Source: Physcia stellaris (Eukaryota > Ascomycota > Lecanoromycetes > Caliciales > Physciaceae). Taken from it: a stretch of 64,000 bases of DNA. Positions 48,187-60,791 of the stretch are shown here, in pieces (the first letter of the stretch is position 1; each line of letters opens with the position of its first letter). Where the stretch lies: positions 744,001 through 808,000 of the forward strand of contig JABSSW010000008.1 of NCBI GenBank assembly GCA_018902385.1. Direction: 5' to 3'. The position numbers and the translations under genes were made by a program. Below the pieces are notes generated by a model. It searched no databases. It saw nothing but the letters and a program-made list of their open reading frames with translations, and was not told the DNA's origin.

Positions 48187-48888
48187 ATGGACCCCTCCAA
48201 AGCAGGTCCCACACCCAGAGGCCAGACCGCAGAGTTCTGGTCTGATCTTGGCCTCAAATACCAAGCCCCTTTCGAGAACGATCCGCAACGCATCGCCGCC
48301 GTGCAGAAATGGCTTTCTTTCCTCCAGCCCAGCTCCACAGTTCTCGAATGCGGCTGCGGCACAGGGATTCCAATTGCACGCACTGTCGTAAATAGTGGGC
48401 ATCACTATCACGGCATCGACCTCGCAGAGGGCATGGTTGAGATATGTCGAAGGCAGATACCCGAGGGAATACTCGAAGTTGCAGATATGACGCAGTACAA
48501 ACCCTCGAGAGAATACGAGGGCGTAGTTGCAAGCCTTTCGTTTTTTGAGCTCAGCCGCGATGAACAGATTGCTATGGGCCGGAGGTGGTATGAGTGGCTG
48601 AAGCCAGGGGGCTATTTCATGCTCTCAACTATCTCGATTGAAGGCTATGATGTTGAGGCAGGTTCTTTTGACTCGGCTACTGAGTGTACTAGTGGTGTGG
48701 AGGCGATGTTTATGGGGAGTAGACTCCTGGTGAATATTTTTACACAGAAGGGGTGGAGGATGCTTCTTGAGAAGGCGGGATTCAAGATCGTGCATACGGA
48801 GACGGACTTGTTTGAGCCGGCCGCGGAGGATACGCCTCCTGAGCCTAGATATTATGTGATTGCGAGGAAAAACTTGGAGTCTGAGTAG
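48187..48888 (+). CDS. SAM-dependent class I methyltransferase
   Basis: A single exon of 233 residues. The Rossmann fold is clear: motif I VLECGCGTGIPIA (about residues 56-68), YHGIDLAEGMVEICRRQ with the acidic SAM-ribose ligand, EVADMTQY, then YEGVVASLSFFEL and WLKPGGYFMLST. No substrate-recognition features identify the acceptor. The frame is open upstream, but the first displayed start is TTG at 48040; ATG 48187 sits just before the conserved fold and is preferred. It stands alone, without biosynthetic neighbours. Confidence 0.82.
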   Translation: MDPSKAGPTPRGQTAEFWSDLGLKYQAPFENDPQRIAAVQKWLSFLQPSSTVLECGCGTGIPIARTVVNSGHHYHGIDLAEGMVEICRRQIPEGILEVADMTQYKPSREYEGVVASLSFFELSRDEQIAMGRRWYEWLKPGGYFMLSTISIEGYDVEAGSFDSATECTSGVEAMFMGSRLLVNIFTQKGWRMLLEKAGFKIVHTETDLFEPAAEDTPPEPRYYVIARKNLESE

Positions 48889-49558
48889 GGGAGCGACGCG
48901 GAAGCTCGCATTAGCCGTGGCTGTCGTTGGGTATGGCCTGATCATCGCTAATCTTTCAGTGCACTGGGCTGATATGTAAGCTCTTCTCCTATTCCTTGAT
49001 TCTCGGCTTTCACGACAGCACCGACTCCTATCTTACTTGTCCATCGGTATTACCGTGTATCCATACACGGCATGACAATCTTTTTCAACTCTATTGAGTC
49101 CTATAACATTGCACATCACAGGAATACGCGACAATAGCCTTTCGCCATAGCTGTGAGAAGAAGCTTGACTCCCGGCTGGTAAGGTACCATGCTACCTTAA
49201 GGTTATCATCGTTGTTCATGCATTTGCATGATGCACATCTCATGCTCAGGTTCCATCGTCACACTGGAGTCCGCATCGCCAAGTGGCCTAAACCTTCTCT
49301 CGTATAAGCAGGTAATGGAATGTACGATTTACCTAGTTCGAAAGTTAACAATAATGCATGTAGGCGAGTTGAGAACGGGCACACCAATGAGAGCGTACAA
49401 TCCCTTAAGTCGACGAATACTGAAAAGCCTGTAGCTCTTCTTATAATACCTTTCCCTAACCACCTGAGGCTACGTACAAGTACCGACGATAGCCCACAAA
49501 TCACTCTCCCTCTACACAGTCTGACGACTCCCACAATAGGCATTCCAAGCCTTTCAAA
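48889..49558. other. Intergenic, no gene seen
   Basis: 670 bp of ordinary intergenic sequence upstream of the secreted cysteine-rich protein gene. Confidence 0.45.
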
Positions 49559-50068
49559 ATGCATTTCTCCATCAGCAGGCTCTTCGCCCTACTTTCCGTC
49601 CTAACTCTCAGTTGCGCGCAGAACAAATACCAATGTCCAGACCATACCTATTTCTCCTGCTGCAAAGCCAACACAGCCACAACCAAAGGCACTCCAGCTC
49701 TTTGCGATTGTGAGTACATTCTAATCTACCTCCTTGTATTTTGCTACCCTTCTCCATCCTCCCAAAAAGCCGATTATCGGATATCACGACTAACCACTCA
49801 TGAAAGGCACCGTCGACTTCACGCTGCAAAATGCGGACGGCACATCAAATGTACTCGTACCTACCTCTGGACACAGTCCTCACTTCACCCCCAACGTACA
49901 CTTCAGGAAATACATGAATGCTGACTCCAAGTAATCTCCTAGTGCAACGAGCAAATCGGCTACTACAACGGATGTTGCTCACAATCCTATTCAGGCTCCA
50001 CGACCTGCCCTCATTCCGGTCCAATTCAATATCCGCCTACTTGTACCTTTGCGCCGCCCAAGCAGTAG
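49559..50068 (+). CDS. Small secreted cysteine-rich protein, effector-like
   Basis: Exons 49559-49709, 49807-49850 and 49943-50068 give 106 residues. A classic signal peptide (MHFSISRLFALLSVLTLS) with cleavage expected after CAQ. The mature part has ten cysteines: QC, SCC, LCDC, CNEQ, GCC, TCP and TCTF. They are spread evenly with two CC pairs, a pattern of small secreted fungal proteins; it does not follow the eight-Cys hydrophobin spacing. The second donor (GTACTC at 49851) is weaker; an alternative donor downstream would lengthen the middle. No close family is recognised, and a role in host or microbe interaction is only a possibility. Confidence 0.6.
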
Positions 50069-51186
50069 GGGTCTGTAGGGAAATGTAGAAGATCGATAGG
50101 AATTGCGAGGGATAAACCTGCTTCAAGGCTGGTGATGGGGGGTTAGCGTAGTAAGGCTCTGGTCTCACTGGTTTGGAGAGGGGGTTGTCAGATGTCGGCA
50201 TTATCATATGTTCAGCTGCAATTGACGGCTAAGTTCAGAGAAGCTGTTGTTGTCGTTGGCTTGAAGGATTGGATTAGATCTGTGTTGGAGAAATTCAATC
50301 ATATTAGAATGTCTATCCCGCGTTGCAAATGTCTATTCCAAATGCCGATTCTGCCGAAATTCCAGCGATACGATCCATAGAACTTTCTATTTACCTAAGC
50401 CGTAATTTGATCTTCTTCAAGCTCTCTGAATATCGCTTCTAAGTGTATCACTGTTTGGTGTTGAGTCTTGATATTTGTGGTATATCGTAGACGTCCGGCA
50501 AGTTCCCAGCGTCACCACACGTGACACCAGAGCATGTGTAACTGTCCATTTCAGTGAAGGTCAGTGCTATCATACTGTGGATGGAGCAGAGCATCAAGCA
50601 TCAAGCACAAGGGTCAAAATTCAGACAATATGGATATACAGCTGACTAACATAGTGGCAGTTGAAAACTCCTGATGGCGACAGTATTTTATGGTCCAATC
50701 AACAAGAACACATGACAGATTGGGTGATGTTCGTGGAGCAGATGAGTTGATCCGCTATTGTAACTCTCCCGACAGATAAGAAGTTGGTAGCTATGGGTTG
50801 CAATTCCGTGAAGGAACTCCTGTGTTAAAAGATTCAGTTGTGGGTCTGCTATACCTGTGACTACTAACGGATGGTGGGATCTAATATCTATACTTAGATA
50901 CATCATCAACACAAGATGGAGTGAAGCCCATTTCAGTCCACCTTAGCACCAGTATTCACTCAATCTGACATCATAACCCCATGTGACTACAGTAAGCAAA
51001 CCCAGACCCAGATCTGGTTGCCACCGGAGAGATCTCGCTCGATCCGTGACCATACCCCATTGAAATCATTATTGACTTCCCCCTCCTTCACCTCCACCTC
51101 CAAAACTCCAACCAAAGCATCGAGAGCACCCCACGCAGTACACGTACCTCGTATCCAGCGCTCCCATCAGCCTGAGAGCGACGACA
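50069..51186. other. Intergenic, no gene seen
   Basis: About 1.1 kb without a supportable gene; short frames only. Confidence 0.45.
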
Positions 51187-51978
51187 ATGACATACTACGC
51201 CCACACCCTCACAACGACCCTAACCACTACCCTCACAACCCCGTACCCGCCCGCCACGCTGCCGCTCTCCATCTCCTTCCCCTCCCCGCCCACTCCGACT
51301 ACGCAAGATGTCAGATATAGCACGCTCCCCTTCCCCACCTCAGACCCCCTGGACGCGAAGCTCGTCCCCGTCCTCATGGTCACGAGGTGGGAAGTCAAGA
51401 TCGTGGATCCGAGCGGGGTGCTCTTGGCGAGCACGCACACGATCATGCGACCTGCTGCCAAGTCTTTGACGTCAGCGAATGAGAAAGGAGCGGAGATGCG
51501 AGGGAGCATGGGGTGGCAGAGTTGGACCGGGGAGGAGAAATGGGGCGTCATGGCTGCGGTGATTGGGGGGTTCGTGATGCTGCTCGCGGCGGGCTGTTGG
51601 TTTATGTGGGTGAAGTACGGGAAGGGAGGTGGAGAGGTGGATGGTAAGAAGAGGCCAGCAGATGAGAAGAAGGAGAGAAGAAGGCCTGATGGGGCTCGGA
51701 ATGGAAAGACGGGGTTGCTGCGAGTTTTTAAGAAGACTACTGGCGATGAGCCGAGAGCGGGACAGTCACAGTCAGAAGCTGCGCCTCGTCCGGTAGCAGA
51801 AAGCGCTATGGCGAGTTCTGATATGAGTGGTGGAACGAGATATCCCCAGGCCAAGACAGCTGAAGGTGGAGAGTCCGAAGCGCCACAGTCACCAACGGAG
51901 CGGCAAGCGTTAAATGGCGGTCATGATGTGGCAGGAAGTGGGCAGGTTCAGAGAGGAGAAGGGTACGGTACGACCTGA
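51187..51978 (+). CDS. Single-pass membrane protein, unknown function
   Basis: One exon of 263 residues. The first 115 residues are Thr/Pro-rich. One membrane span lies at about 120-143 (VMAAVIGGFVMLLAAGCWFM), followed at once by a Lys/Arg-rich juxtamembrane stretch (DGKKRPADEKKERRRPDG), and a disordered tail with TERQALNGG. Positive residues after the span suggest the N-terminus faces out of the cytosol. No clear signal peptide. Similar Thr-rich, one-span proteins are frequent in filamentous fungi; no family was identified. Confidence 0.6.
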   Translation: MTYYAHTLTTTLTTTLTTPYPPATLPLSISFPSPPTPTTQDVRYSTLPFPTSDPLDAKLVPVLMVTRWEVKIVDPSGVLLASTHTIMRPAAKSLTSANEKGAEMRGSMGWQSWTGEEKWGVMAAVIGGFVMLLAAGCWFMWVKYGKGGGEVDGKKRPADEKKERRRPDGARNGKTGLLRVFKKTTGDEPRAGQSQSEAAPRPVAESAMASSDMSGGTRYPQAKTAEGGESEAPQSPTERQALNGGHDVAGSGQVQRGEGYGTT

Positions 51979-52453
51979 TAGGAACCTTAGCGGATAGCCA
52001 CATGTTTGCATTGAATCGTGGCAGGCTTCGAGAAGAAAGCTCAGCCCCTTGCAGCCTATTACAAGAAGCCCCAAGGGGAGCGACTCGGGCAGCTTTAATA
52101 CACATGTTTTGTATATGAGGTAGGATGGTTTTCTCTGGGCCCTGTTTCTGGCGAGTTTGCCATTTTTGGGAAAGTAGTAACGACGTTTTTGGTTCTTCGC
52201 ATGTTTGGACCGCTGGTTGGTTGTCAACAGCAAATATGGTAGCAATCACCATGGACATCTGAATAGATCCCATGCGATACGGTTTATCTGCGAGGATTAT
52301 GTTGTATCGGTGGAGCTCCTGTCTGTAATGGCTCGCTCAGCTTAAGCTCAACGGCCTGAGTACTTCTGACCTAGTAGTGACGACCTCTCAACCCTTTCCT
52401 TTCATCGAGAGATTGTCTCCAGCTTTAATGCTTTACATCTCTGGACGCTTGAC
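51979..52453. other. Intergenic, no gene seen
   Basis: 475 bp between two tandem membrane-protein genes; nothing distinctive. Confidence 0.45.
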
Positions 52454-53869
52454 ATGTCATCTTCCGAATTCCGAACTGTTTCTGTTCAAGGGCTTGTCCA
52501 GCGAGATCAGGCTCAACAGTCCGTCCCTCAGAGCACGGTCAACACCGTGATCGCTGTTACTGTCATCCTTGGCGTGATCTTCGTTGCCTTTGCGCTCTTC
52601 GTGATCTACTGGATGTACATGAGATCCATCGATCGGCGAGATCGTAGAGAACAACAAAGAATGAAACGCCTTACTCGATTTGCGACGAGCAGAAAGCAGA
52701 AAGACGGGTCCCCAAGATTCTTGCAGCAACAAGACAAATACAAGGAAGGCGGTAGTAAAAGTGAATATGGAAGACCTCGGGGAGGCAATGTAAGGTCTCC
52801 GGGTAAATACGATATCCCGAAAAGAAGATCTCTCGCTCATCAGATATACGGATTAGAGTGGCCCAAGAGCTATTCAGAGCCAATTTCCTCGTATCGAGAA
52901 CCGTACCCTTCCCCATTCCCGAGCGCCGACGGGTCCAGGGAACGAGATGTAGAAGTGGACCTGGAAGCTAACAACGGAGCTGCCCCTCGGAACTTTGGAC
53001 ACAAAGGCACGCAGTGGTATCCCTTTCATTCTGTCCACCATAATTCATCTAGATCATTTTCGTCCTCGTTCTCGGATTCGGGTTCCAATCTCCCATATAC
53101 AAGACAATTCACACCTTTGCCCAAGGCTTATCACTATTCGGCCAGCAATGGGTCGGAGGAAACCGGTCATGCTGGCTTTCCCCTTGGCTTTACTCCAAGG
53201 AACCCGCCGGGAATGAGCCACCACTCTGATGATACAGGTCTAAGTAATTCACACCATACATGATGAAGACAAATCTCCCCACTGAAGCTTCAGAAGAGCT
53301 TTGTTGCACGTGTTAACCGACGCTGACGGCTTGATCCAGACAGCCAATATTTGGAACACGATAGTACTAGATCGAATACTCTAAGCCCGCATGATTATAT
53401 TCAACAGCGTAATCCGAGCTCAAGAGATCCCAGAAGTCAGTTGAGTGGAGGCTTGTCCCGTGGAAGCTCAAGGCATGATGGGCTCCCATCGATTAATTTG
53501 AGTGAAATTTTTGAAAGTCATCTGGATGGTTCACCACGAGGAAGAAACGATAGAGGGCCTATGACAGAATCCTCTGACGGACCCGGGACTGAATTCATCA
53601 GCAGCTTGACTCCGAATTCAAGTGGACGAAATGATGTTCATCCTTCGCCTATATGGGGTCGTACGCCATCGCTCGATGGGTCCACCCATAACAGTATCCC
53701 GTCGATGAGCGAAATTAGCGGAACAAACCATGCCCTTTCCTCCTTGTATCCAGTAGTCAACTACTCGGACGACCGCGCACTAAGTCAATGGAGCCCAAGC
53801 ATGACTGAAAGCCCAGTACATGCGTGGAAGGACGGCGCAGACTTTGATTCTGTAGATCGAGGAGAATAA
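52454..53869 (+). CDS. Single-pass membrane protein with disordered tail
   Basis: Exons 52454-53237 and 53340-53869 give 437 residues. A single membrane span at about residues 31-55 (VIAVTVILGVIFVAFALFVI) is followed by a strongly basic stretch (SIDRRDRREQQRMKRLTRF), so the long C-terminal part should be cytosolic. That part is Ser/Pro/His-rich and low in conserved motifs. The donor is a non-standard GTCTAA at 53238; skipping the splice would end the protein at 53263. Function unknown. Confidence 0.55.
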
Positions 53870-54347
53870 GACGATCGAAAAACCGGGAGAACTACTAACA
53901 AAATGAGACTGGGGCCTTGGGTAATTTGAGAGTTTTGGTAGAGAAGACGAAACAGATCCTGTACAAAATCCAATCAGGAAAACGATACATACACTAAAGA
54001 AGTCGGTCTATCCGGATAGTGTACTCATCGATAATTCACTTTAGGTGATAGAATTGATTTTCTGTTTAGGCTCGGATGGATGAAAAGGTCAGTGGGTGAG
54101 CTCGGTGAGTTATTATTAGGTAGGAGCAGCTTCGGCCCGGTTGTTCCGGATTGTTCCTGCCAACCTATTAAATTGCCGCCTCGGAACATGCCAAGCCCTG
54201 TCGTCAGCTGTGAACCCGTTCTCGCCGTTCGATAGATGCGATGAGCGCTGCGGACTACCCCAGGATTGCTGCTTGATATTTGCATCTGAAAAAACAATGT
54301 TCTCGGAAGTCTTGTATTCCTAGTCAAGTACACTAGGACCAGTCAAG
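53870..54347. other. Intergenic, no gene seen
   Basis: 478 bp before SNX41; no gene or repeat seen. Confidence 0.45.
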
Positions 54348-56527
54348 ATGTGGAATGACGAGGATAACAACCCATATGGCTCCTTCGACCGCCGCGACTC
54401 TTCTGACAATGCCAATGTCACTCAGCAAGGAGCTCGTAAGCTCTATGCCTTAGCACCTTCATGAATCCCCACTAAATACCTCCTAGAGCATGGCTTCGAG
54501 CGGGCTTCAACCCCTAATTCCGGCAACTCTTCTCCACTGAACGAACCCTCGGAGTTTGTCTCAAGACCTCGAGACTTGAGTGACGACGATGAGGATGAGT
54601 ATAGTCAACAAAGGAGTGGAACACTACCTCGGAGAAAGGGAGGATACGACAGCAGGATCGAACAGATACTCTATGAAAATCCGGACTTGCAGATAATAAT
54701 TACAGATGCCGGGAAGAGCCACGAGAGCGGCGGGAGCTATATCGTTTACACTATCAGGACTGGGGTAGATCTATCTGCGGGATTTGGGGACGGATGTTTG
54801 CTAAGGGTCATGTAGGACCTTGAAGTACGCCGACGATATTCGGAGTTCAGTTCATTAAGAGCGACGCTTGTAAATCTACATCCCACGCTCATCATCCCGC
54901 CAATACCGGAAAAGCATTCCATGGCAGATTATGCGGCTAAACCTACGAAAGCAAAGGAAGATATGGGCATTATTGATCTAAGAAAACGTATGCTTACGGT
55001 CTTCTTGAATCGTTGCCGCAAGATGAAGGAAGTCCGAGAAGATGGTGTATGGTGGAGATTTCTGGATCCTAACGCAAGCTGGGTGAGCAAGCATCCGGCG
55101 CAAAAGAACCTAGTATTTCAAGAACTAATAACCGGATGCGCCAGAACGAAGTCTTACACTCGCACCCAGTAGCGTCAATACCAAAGAGCAACATGAAAGC
55201 ACCTCCACTAGACCCTTCAAACCCGACCCCTGCCCATCAGTGGCTTCCTGTGCCCTCTTCATCGGCGAAGCTCAAGTCAGGTGCCAGGACGTCATCCTCA
55301 GGTACACCATCATCACCTCCTGGTAATTCCGCCATGATCTCTTCCGCCGCCCACACGATACCTGGACCTCAAATATTTGGTCGCTTTCCACCTTCCTCCC
55401 AGAACTTGTCGGAACATGATCTCGACCCGTACTTCGTGAGCTTCGAATCATCAACTCGGGAGCTTGAGCTGCTTCTACAGGGAAATATTGAGAAAGTCAA
55501 TCGTCGGACCCTGAACCACCTGTCTGCCTTGGCGTCCGATATGGCCGACCTCGGTGCGCGATACAACGGGTTCTCTCTGTCGGAACAATCTCCTACAGTG
55601 GCTGCCGCCATTGAACGTATCGGTCAGGCCGTAGACTCGTCTTACATTGCCACGGAAGAGCTATCATCTACACTTGGTGCCAATTTTGCCGAGCCTATGC
55701 GGGAGGAAGCTCAGTTCGCGAGCGTCGTCCGTGGTGTACTCAGATTTCGAGTCATGAAGCGAATTCAGGAAGAGTTGACACGAGACGAACTCGCCAACAA
55801 GAAGGCTCTTCTCGAATCATTGGAACGCAGCGAGCAAGAGGCGAAACGCATCGAGCAGTACCTTTCGAGTACAGGAGCCCCTAGCAGTACGCCAAAACGA
55901 TCGACGTCTTCTGCATCAGCAAGAAGCGCCAAGTCCGACATCACGAATACAGCGCGAAATGAAGGCGCGCACGAAGATACCGCATCTATAGACTCCGACT
56001 TCCCTCCCACGCATGGCGATGGGCCTACGCCGGGATCTCATGGACCGCCCGAGTCGGATCCGACGTCGCCATCCAACAACAACAATCGGAAGAGTCAAAG
56101 TGGCGGATTCAAGATCTTTGGCCGGATCAGTCACGCTGTGCATGGGATTGTCGACGTTGATCCGGAACGAACCAGGCGGGATCAAATTGGAAAAACGAGG
56201 GAGAGCCTAGTTCAGGTAGGTAGTAGACGGATGGTCAACTGTGAACACTTGTTGACAACCAGATAGCTTGAGCAAGCTCTCGGCGTCTCCGAGCAAGACG
56301 TGAAGGACGCCAGCTCTGGTGTTCTCAAAGATCTGAAGAGGTTTCAGCAAGAGAAAGAGGATGATCTCAAACGATATATGGTAAGAAACACCGAGTCTCC
56401 TGAAGATGACAACGACTGACAGCATGTGTAGCTTGCTTACGCGCGATGCCACATTGACTGGGCCAAGAAGAACCTTGACACATGGAAGGAGGCCAAAGAG
56501 GAAGTCGAGAAGATCGATGTCCGGTGA
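54348..56527 (+). CDS. SNX41: Sorting nexin Snx41 (PX-BAR protein)
   Basis: Six exons: 54348-54435, 54487-54764, 54816-55082, 55145-56215, 56267-56380 and 56432-56527, all in phase, 637 residues. Snx41-type nexins work with Snx4 in retrieval of SNAREs from endosomes and in selective autophagy. Seen: the N-terminal MWNDEDNNPYGSFDRR typical of fungal Snx41; a PX domain with VRRRYSEFSSLRATL (phosphoinositide-contact RRYSEF), IIPPIPEKHS and a DLRKRMLTVFLNRC helix; a linker with Ser/Pro-rich text; then BAR-type helices from DLDPYFVSFESSTRELELLL to the last exon. No frame problems. Confidence 0.88.
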
Positions 56528-57394
56528 TGAGATACAACACTGTCGATATGACGAGACTCATGAAGATGGAAGATGGCTCGCGTGGCTGAAGGGCTATCCA
56601 GGTGGCAGCAAGCAGCGTTGCCAGTGTCTTTTGGCAGTAGCGATGAATTGCATCACGCAGCGGCGCATGTCCATCTCCAACGCGCCAAGATGTGCGTGAA
56701 CGTGTTTGTTGACATGCTTGTGATTCGGGAGATTCCATACTTTATCATGCAAGGCACCTTTCCGCCCCGGAGCAAATGAGCAGGGTGTCTCGGGTGGCAG
56801 GGTCTAGGCGGAGATGAGGTCTAGCTTAGGGCTTGATCTCTCTCGCGATTCGATCGAGACCATGCACTATTCACTCTAGGGGCTGGGCGTGCCACTTTCA
56901 TCCAATCTCTTCAAGAACTGGGGGAGGGAGGCGATCAGCTTCTCCCCCATCCCTCCCCCGTCTGCTGCGTATCCTTTCCATCCTTCATGCACCCTGCTGT
57001 CCATCATCATCACCTCCTAATTCAACTTCGCCATCGACCAACTCGCGCAGTCCAGCCCGTTCCGCGTTTCACCACGCCCCCAGCACACATTGCACCGTTG
57101 CGACACTTCTCGTTTGGGACCGAACATTCTAATCATCACGCATTTGGACTCTTGTTAACAACTTGCGCTTGAAGACTTTTAGCTCTGAAAACGATCGATT
57201 TCCCTCACTTGCTGGACGTATGATCTCGACCGCGCGCTGAACGGTGTGGTTCAACAATCGCATTGGGGCGCAACTTTCGATGGCAGCATCTCGGGCCAGG
57301 GGACAATCCGGACATCTTTGAGCTGGGCTGACCACCCTGTAAAACATCGCATTTTTGGGTCGCATTCGGTATATATTTGGCGCATACTCTTACG
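56528..57394. other. Intergenic, likely promoter and leader
   Basis: 867 bp before the mannosidase gene. Pyrimidine-rich clusters at about 56930-57060; no gene seen. Confidence 0.45.
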
Positions 57395-58980
57395 ATGTTA
57401 TTCTCGTTACGAAAAGCACGGGCGTTATGGGCATTGGGCACTTTGTTTTTAGGGGGGCACGTTGCCACGGCTATTGATTTGAGTCTTGATAATACCGGTA
57501 AGAGCTCCCTATACTCGGTTGCAGTGGGACGAATGAAGACCTGCGGCTGACTTGGCTCCTTCTCGGGTAGATTCCATCAAACACGCTGCAAGGATATGTG
57601 CGGACGGTATGATGTCTTTTTATAATGGAAACCAAACCGGAGGGGTCCTTGGATTGTTACCGGGGCCGTATTACTGGTGGGAAGCAGGAGCCATGTTTGG
57701 CCAGATGATAGAGTATTGGTTCTTGACTGGCGACCCTTCCTACAACGATGTTGTGACAGAAGGAATACTCGCACAGATATCACCAACAAACGATTTCATG
57801 CCGACGGAGCAGGTCAGGTCAGAGGTAAGAAGCATATGAATCGTCAGCAGTAAAGCTCTGCTTATTAAGGAACAGGGCAACGACGACCAAGCTTTCTGGG
57901 CGTTTGCCGCACTGTCCGCCGCCGAAATGAAATTTCCAGATCCCCCAGATACACCCAAGACGAAAGCACCTTCTTGGCTTGGTCTGGCGCAAGCCGTCTT
58001 CAACGAACAGGTTGCTCGATGGGACACTCAGCACTGCGGTGGGGGCCTCCGATGGCAGATATTCCAGTTCAATAAAGGTTACGACTACAAGAACAGCATC
58101 TCAAACGGCGGGTTTTCCAGCTGGCTGCTCGATTGGCCCGGTACACCAATAACCAAACTTATGCTGACTGGGCTGATAAAAGCTGGGACTGGATGGTGGA
58201 TTCTGTACTCATCGATAAGGAATTCCGAGTTTACGACGGAACATACATCACGGACAACTGTCATAACGTGTCCAAGATTCAATGGACCTATAACGCGGGG
58301 ACTATGCTCATGGGCGCCGCAAACATGTACAACCTAGTAAGTCTTGTTTCCCGATCATCCCACCTCGACATCCAATGCTCACCCCTACCCAGACAGACGC
58401 CGCGCCCAAGTGGCGCAATCGCCTTGAACTCGTCCTCAACGCCACCGCCGTCTTCTTTCCTCCTCAATATGGTAGTAACATTATGGTCGAAGTCGCCTGT
58501 GAAACGCAGGGAACCTGCAACTACGACCAGCCTTCCTTTAAAGCCTACCTCTCGCGCTGGCTGGCTGCAACCGTTCAACTCGCCCCATTCACCAACGACT
58601 TCATCATGCCGAAACTCAAAGCCTCGGCTCTCGGGGCAGCCGGCCAATGTTCTGGTGCTCCGAGGGGCAATACTATGTGTGGGAGGAAGTGGTTCCAGAA
58701 GCAGTGGGATAATAACCAGGGGGTGGGCGAGCAGATGTCTGCGATGAGTGTCATTCAGAACAATCTGATAAAAAACGTTCCGGGGCCCGTGAGCTTGCAG
58801 AAGGGCGGCACGAGTAAGAGCGATCCCAGTGCAGGGACGACGGATCCGAATACCCCAGCTGCAGTGCCGCGATTATTGACGCGGCAGATTACGGCAGGGG
58901 ATAAGGCCGGCGCGAGTATCCTGACGGGGTTGAGCATTGGGGGTTTACTAGGGACATTGTATTGGATTAGTTTCGCGTGA
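57395..58980 (+). CDS. GPI-anchored GH76 mannosidase Dcw1/Dfg5, with a frameshift
   Basis: Exons 57395-57497, 57571-57824, 57876-58336 and 58393-58980. Dcw1/Dfg5 proteins process GPI-anchor glycans to link wall proteins to glucan. Seen: signal peptide ([16 protein letters not shown]), [32 protein letters not shown] with the paired Asp of the GH76 active site, [15 protein letters not shown], then [37 protein letters not shown] and CGRKW. A hydrophobic C-terminus ([20 protein letters not shown]) follows a Ser/Thr region, as for a GPI signal. After SISNGGF the frame changes at the T4 run 58113-58116; one extra T restores continuity and gives 468 residues. Confidence 0.9.
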
Positions 58981-59498
58981 TGAATTTAAGGAGAGGGATA
59001 AGAGTGGTGAGGTGTAAATATAACCCACGGTGGAGAGGAGTATTTTCTGTATGTATGGGATTCTCTTTTTCTTGGATATCCATCACGTCTAGGATGGACT
59101 TCAGTAGGAGTGGAGAGCGTTTTTCATGAAGGCGAACGTCCAAGATTCCGGTGTTTACAATACCTGACTTGTTTTCCACTAGGCGCCATATATGCTGGTA
59201 TCCCGATCACGGCAAATGGCTGTTTGACTAGGAGTCTCTTCACTGAATTCTCATTGTCTCATACCTTACATCAAGAGTCATGATCTCAAAGAAGTACCGA
59301 GCATTTGTATGATTGTGTTGTGCCTTGCCGATTTTTGGCCTGGCCGAATTTTCTTTCACAACACATGGGAAACAAATAAGAAAAGACTCAAAAGAAAAGG
59401 CCCAAGGAAAGAGTCATTGATGAGTCTTTCCTTCTCTCCTTCATTCCTTCCCCAGACCAGCAACTTCTCTACTTAAACGCCACCTTCCTCTTCCAAAA
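58981..59498. other. Intergenic, no gene seen
   Basis: 518 bp between tandem genes. The final 100 bp are TC-rich, typical of a fungal leader. Confidence 0.45.
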
Positions 59499-60261
59499 AT
59501 GCCAGATTACCACCGAAGCATACCATATCGAACCATGTCCACCAACGATTTCGCAAGACCTGCTTGGTGCGTATTCCTCCCTCCCTTCCAAGGTCTTACG
59601 GCTGCTGCACGATCGCAGATCTGACAAAGAGTAGGGTCGTCGACGTCCTCACCAAGGCGCACGGCCAAGCTCTCCCACAATTCACAACTCGTACATTCCA
59701 ATCCCTTTCCGTCAACACGCCGACGGAGAGATTGATGCAACAGTAAGCCTTTCCCTTCCTTCGCCTTCCCTCCCCTCTTCTACGTTCGCATTCGCTCCCC
59801 CTTCCCCACTTCCTCATCAACACGATTGACACTCTCTAGCTACACCTCCGCCCAAACGGAACACAGCCGCCTCCGCTTCATGCTCGACCGCCTCGAGGCC
59901 AAGATGAAATTGCTGAGCAAATACGCCGGCAGAATACCTGCTGACAAGCTCCCGGAGATTGATAAAATGTTAGATGATGAAGAGCGCAGCGAGTTAGAGG
60001 AGGTGGAGGATTATGAGGAGGAGGTGTGGAGCGAGAGGGCCAAGATTGGGGTTTGGGAGGGGTGAGTTCCGTTTTTCTTCATGGGTTATTTCAAGGGGTT
60101 TATGGGGGTTGAGAAGGCGATGAAAGAGAGGCACTTGCTGACGGCGGGTGATTAATAGGGTAAGGGAATTGCATAGAAGCATTGAGAGCCTCAAGGAGAG
60201 GATTCGGGAGGTTGAGAGGGATGTTAAGAAGGCGGAGAAGGGGGAGAAGGGGAGGGGTTGA
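59499..60261 (+). CDS. Small coiled-coil protein, unknown function
   Basis: Four exons, 59499-59566, 59635-59742, 59840-60061 and 60159-60261, all in phase, 166 residues. The N-terminal 55 residues are polar (HRSIPYRTMSTNDFARP, then FTTRTFQSLSVNTPTERL). The rest is strongly helical and charged, with heptad-like spacing (SRLRFMLDRLEAKMKLL; ESLKERIREVERDVKKAEKG) interrupted by an acidic stretch (DDEERSELEEVEDYEEE). No membrane span. It resembles a subunit of a helical complex, but I cannot assign the family. Confidence 0.5.
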
Positions 60262-60791
60262 CGCATGGCAGTGGGCTCATGAAGAATTTTGACTTGGGTG
60301 GAGTCGAGAGAGTAATGGCACTGGTGCTGTCCAGCAATTGACTTGATGTGGATTGGGCAGATCTGCCTGGAGAAACGCATCTACTATGGATTGTAATCAG
60401 TCAAATGGGACGGCTTAAATCGAATGTTTATATCTAAATGTTCCTATCAAGCTGCTTTTCTGATGTCTACCAGTACGGCCAAAAATAGGGGCCGAGCTAG
60501 CGCTAGTGGCTGGACGGTTGCAAGTGGCGAATCACTTCCTCCAGGACTGGATCCCTCTGGCACAGATCCCTCGTAACACAGAAACGCGATGCATCGAACA
60601 AGAGAAACCTCTCCAGCAGGGGCGCAGCTTGCGCAGTTGCCTCCGTTGAGTTGGCCTTTAGACGTCCTGTTCACTCTCGCCTTTGCTGTCGACTTTCTCC
60701 TTCATTTGGGCCTTCACTGTCTTGGTTGTCGCAGATACTTTACGTTCCCTTCTGCTTGTGCATGTATCAAGTTGACATTCCCTCCCTGAAT
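60262..60791. other. Intergenic, no gene seen
   Basis: 530 bp before the GPI-type protein gene; no repeat or gene noticed. Confidence 0.45.
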
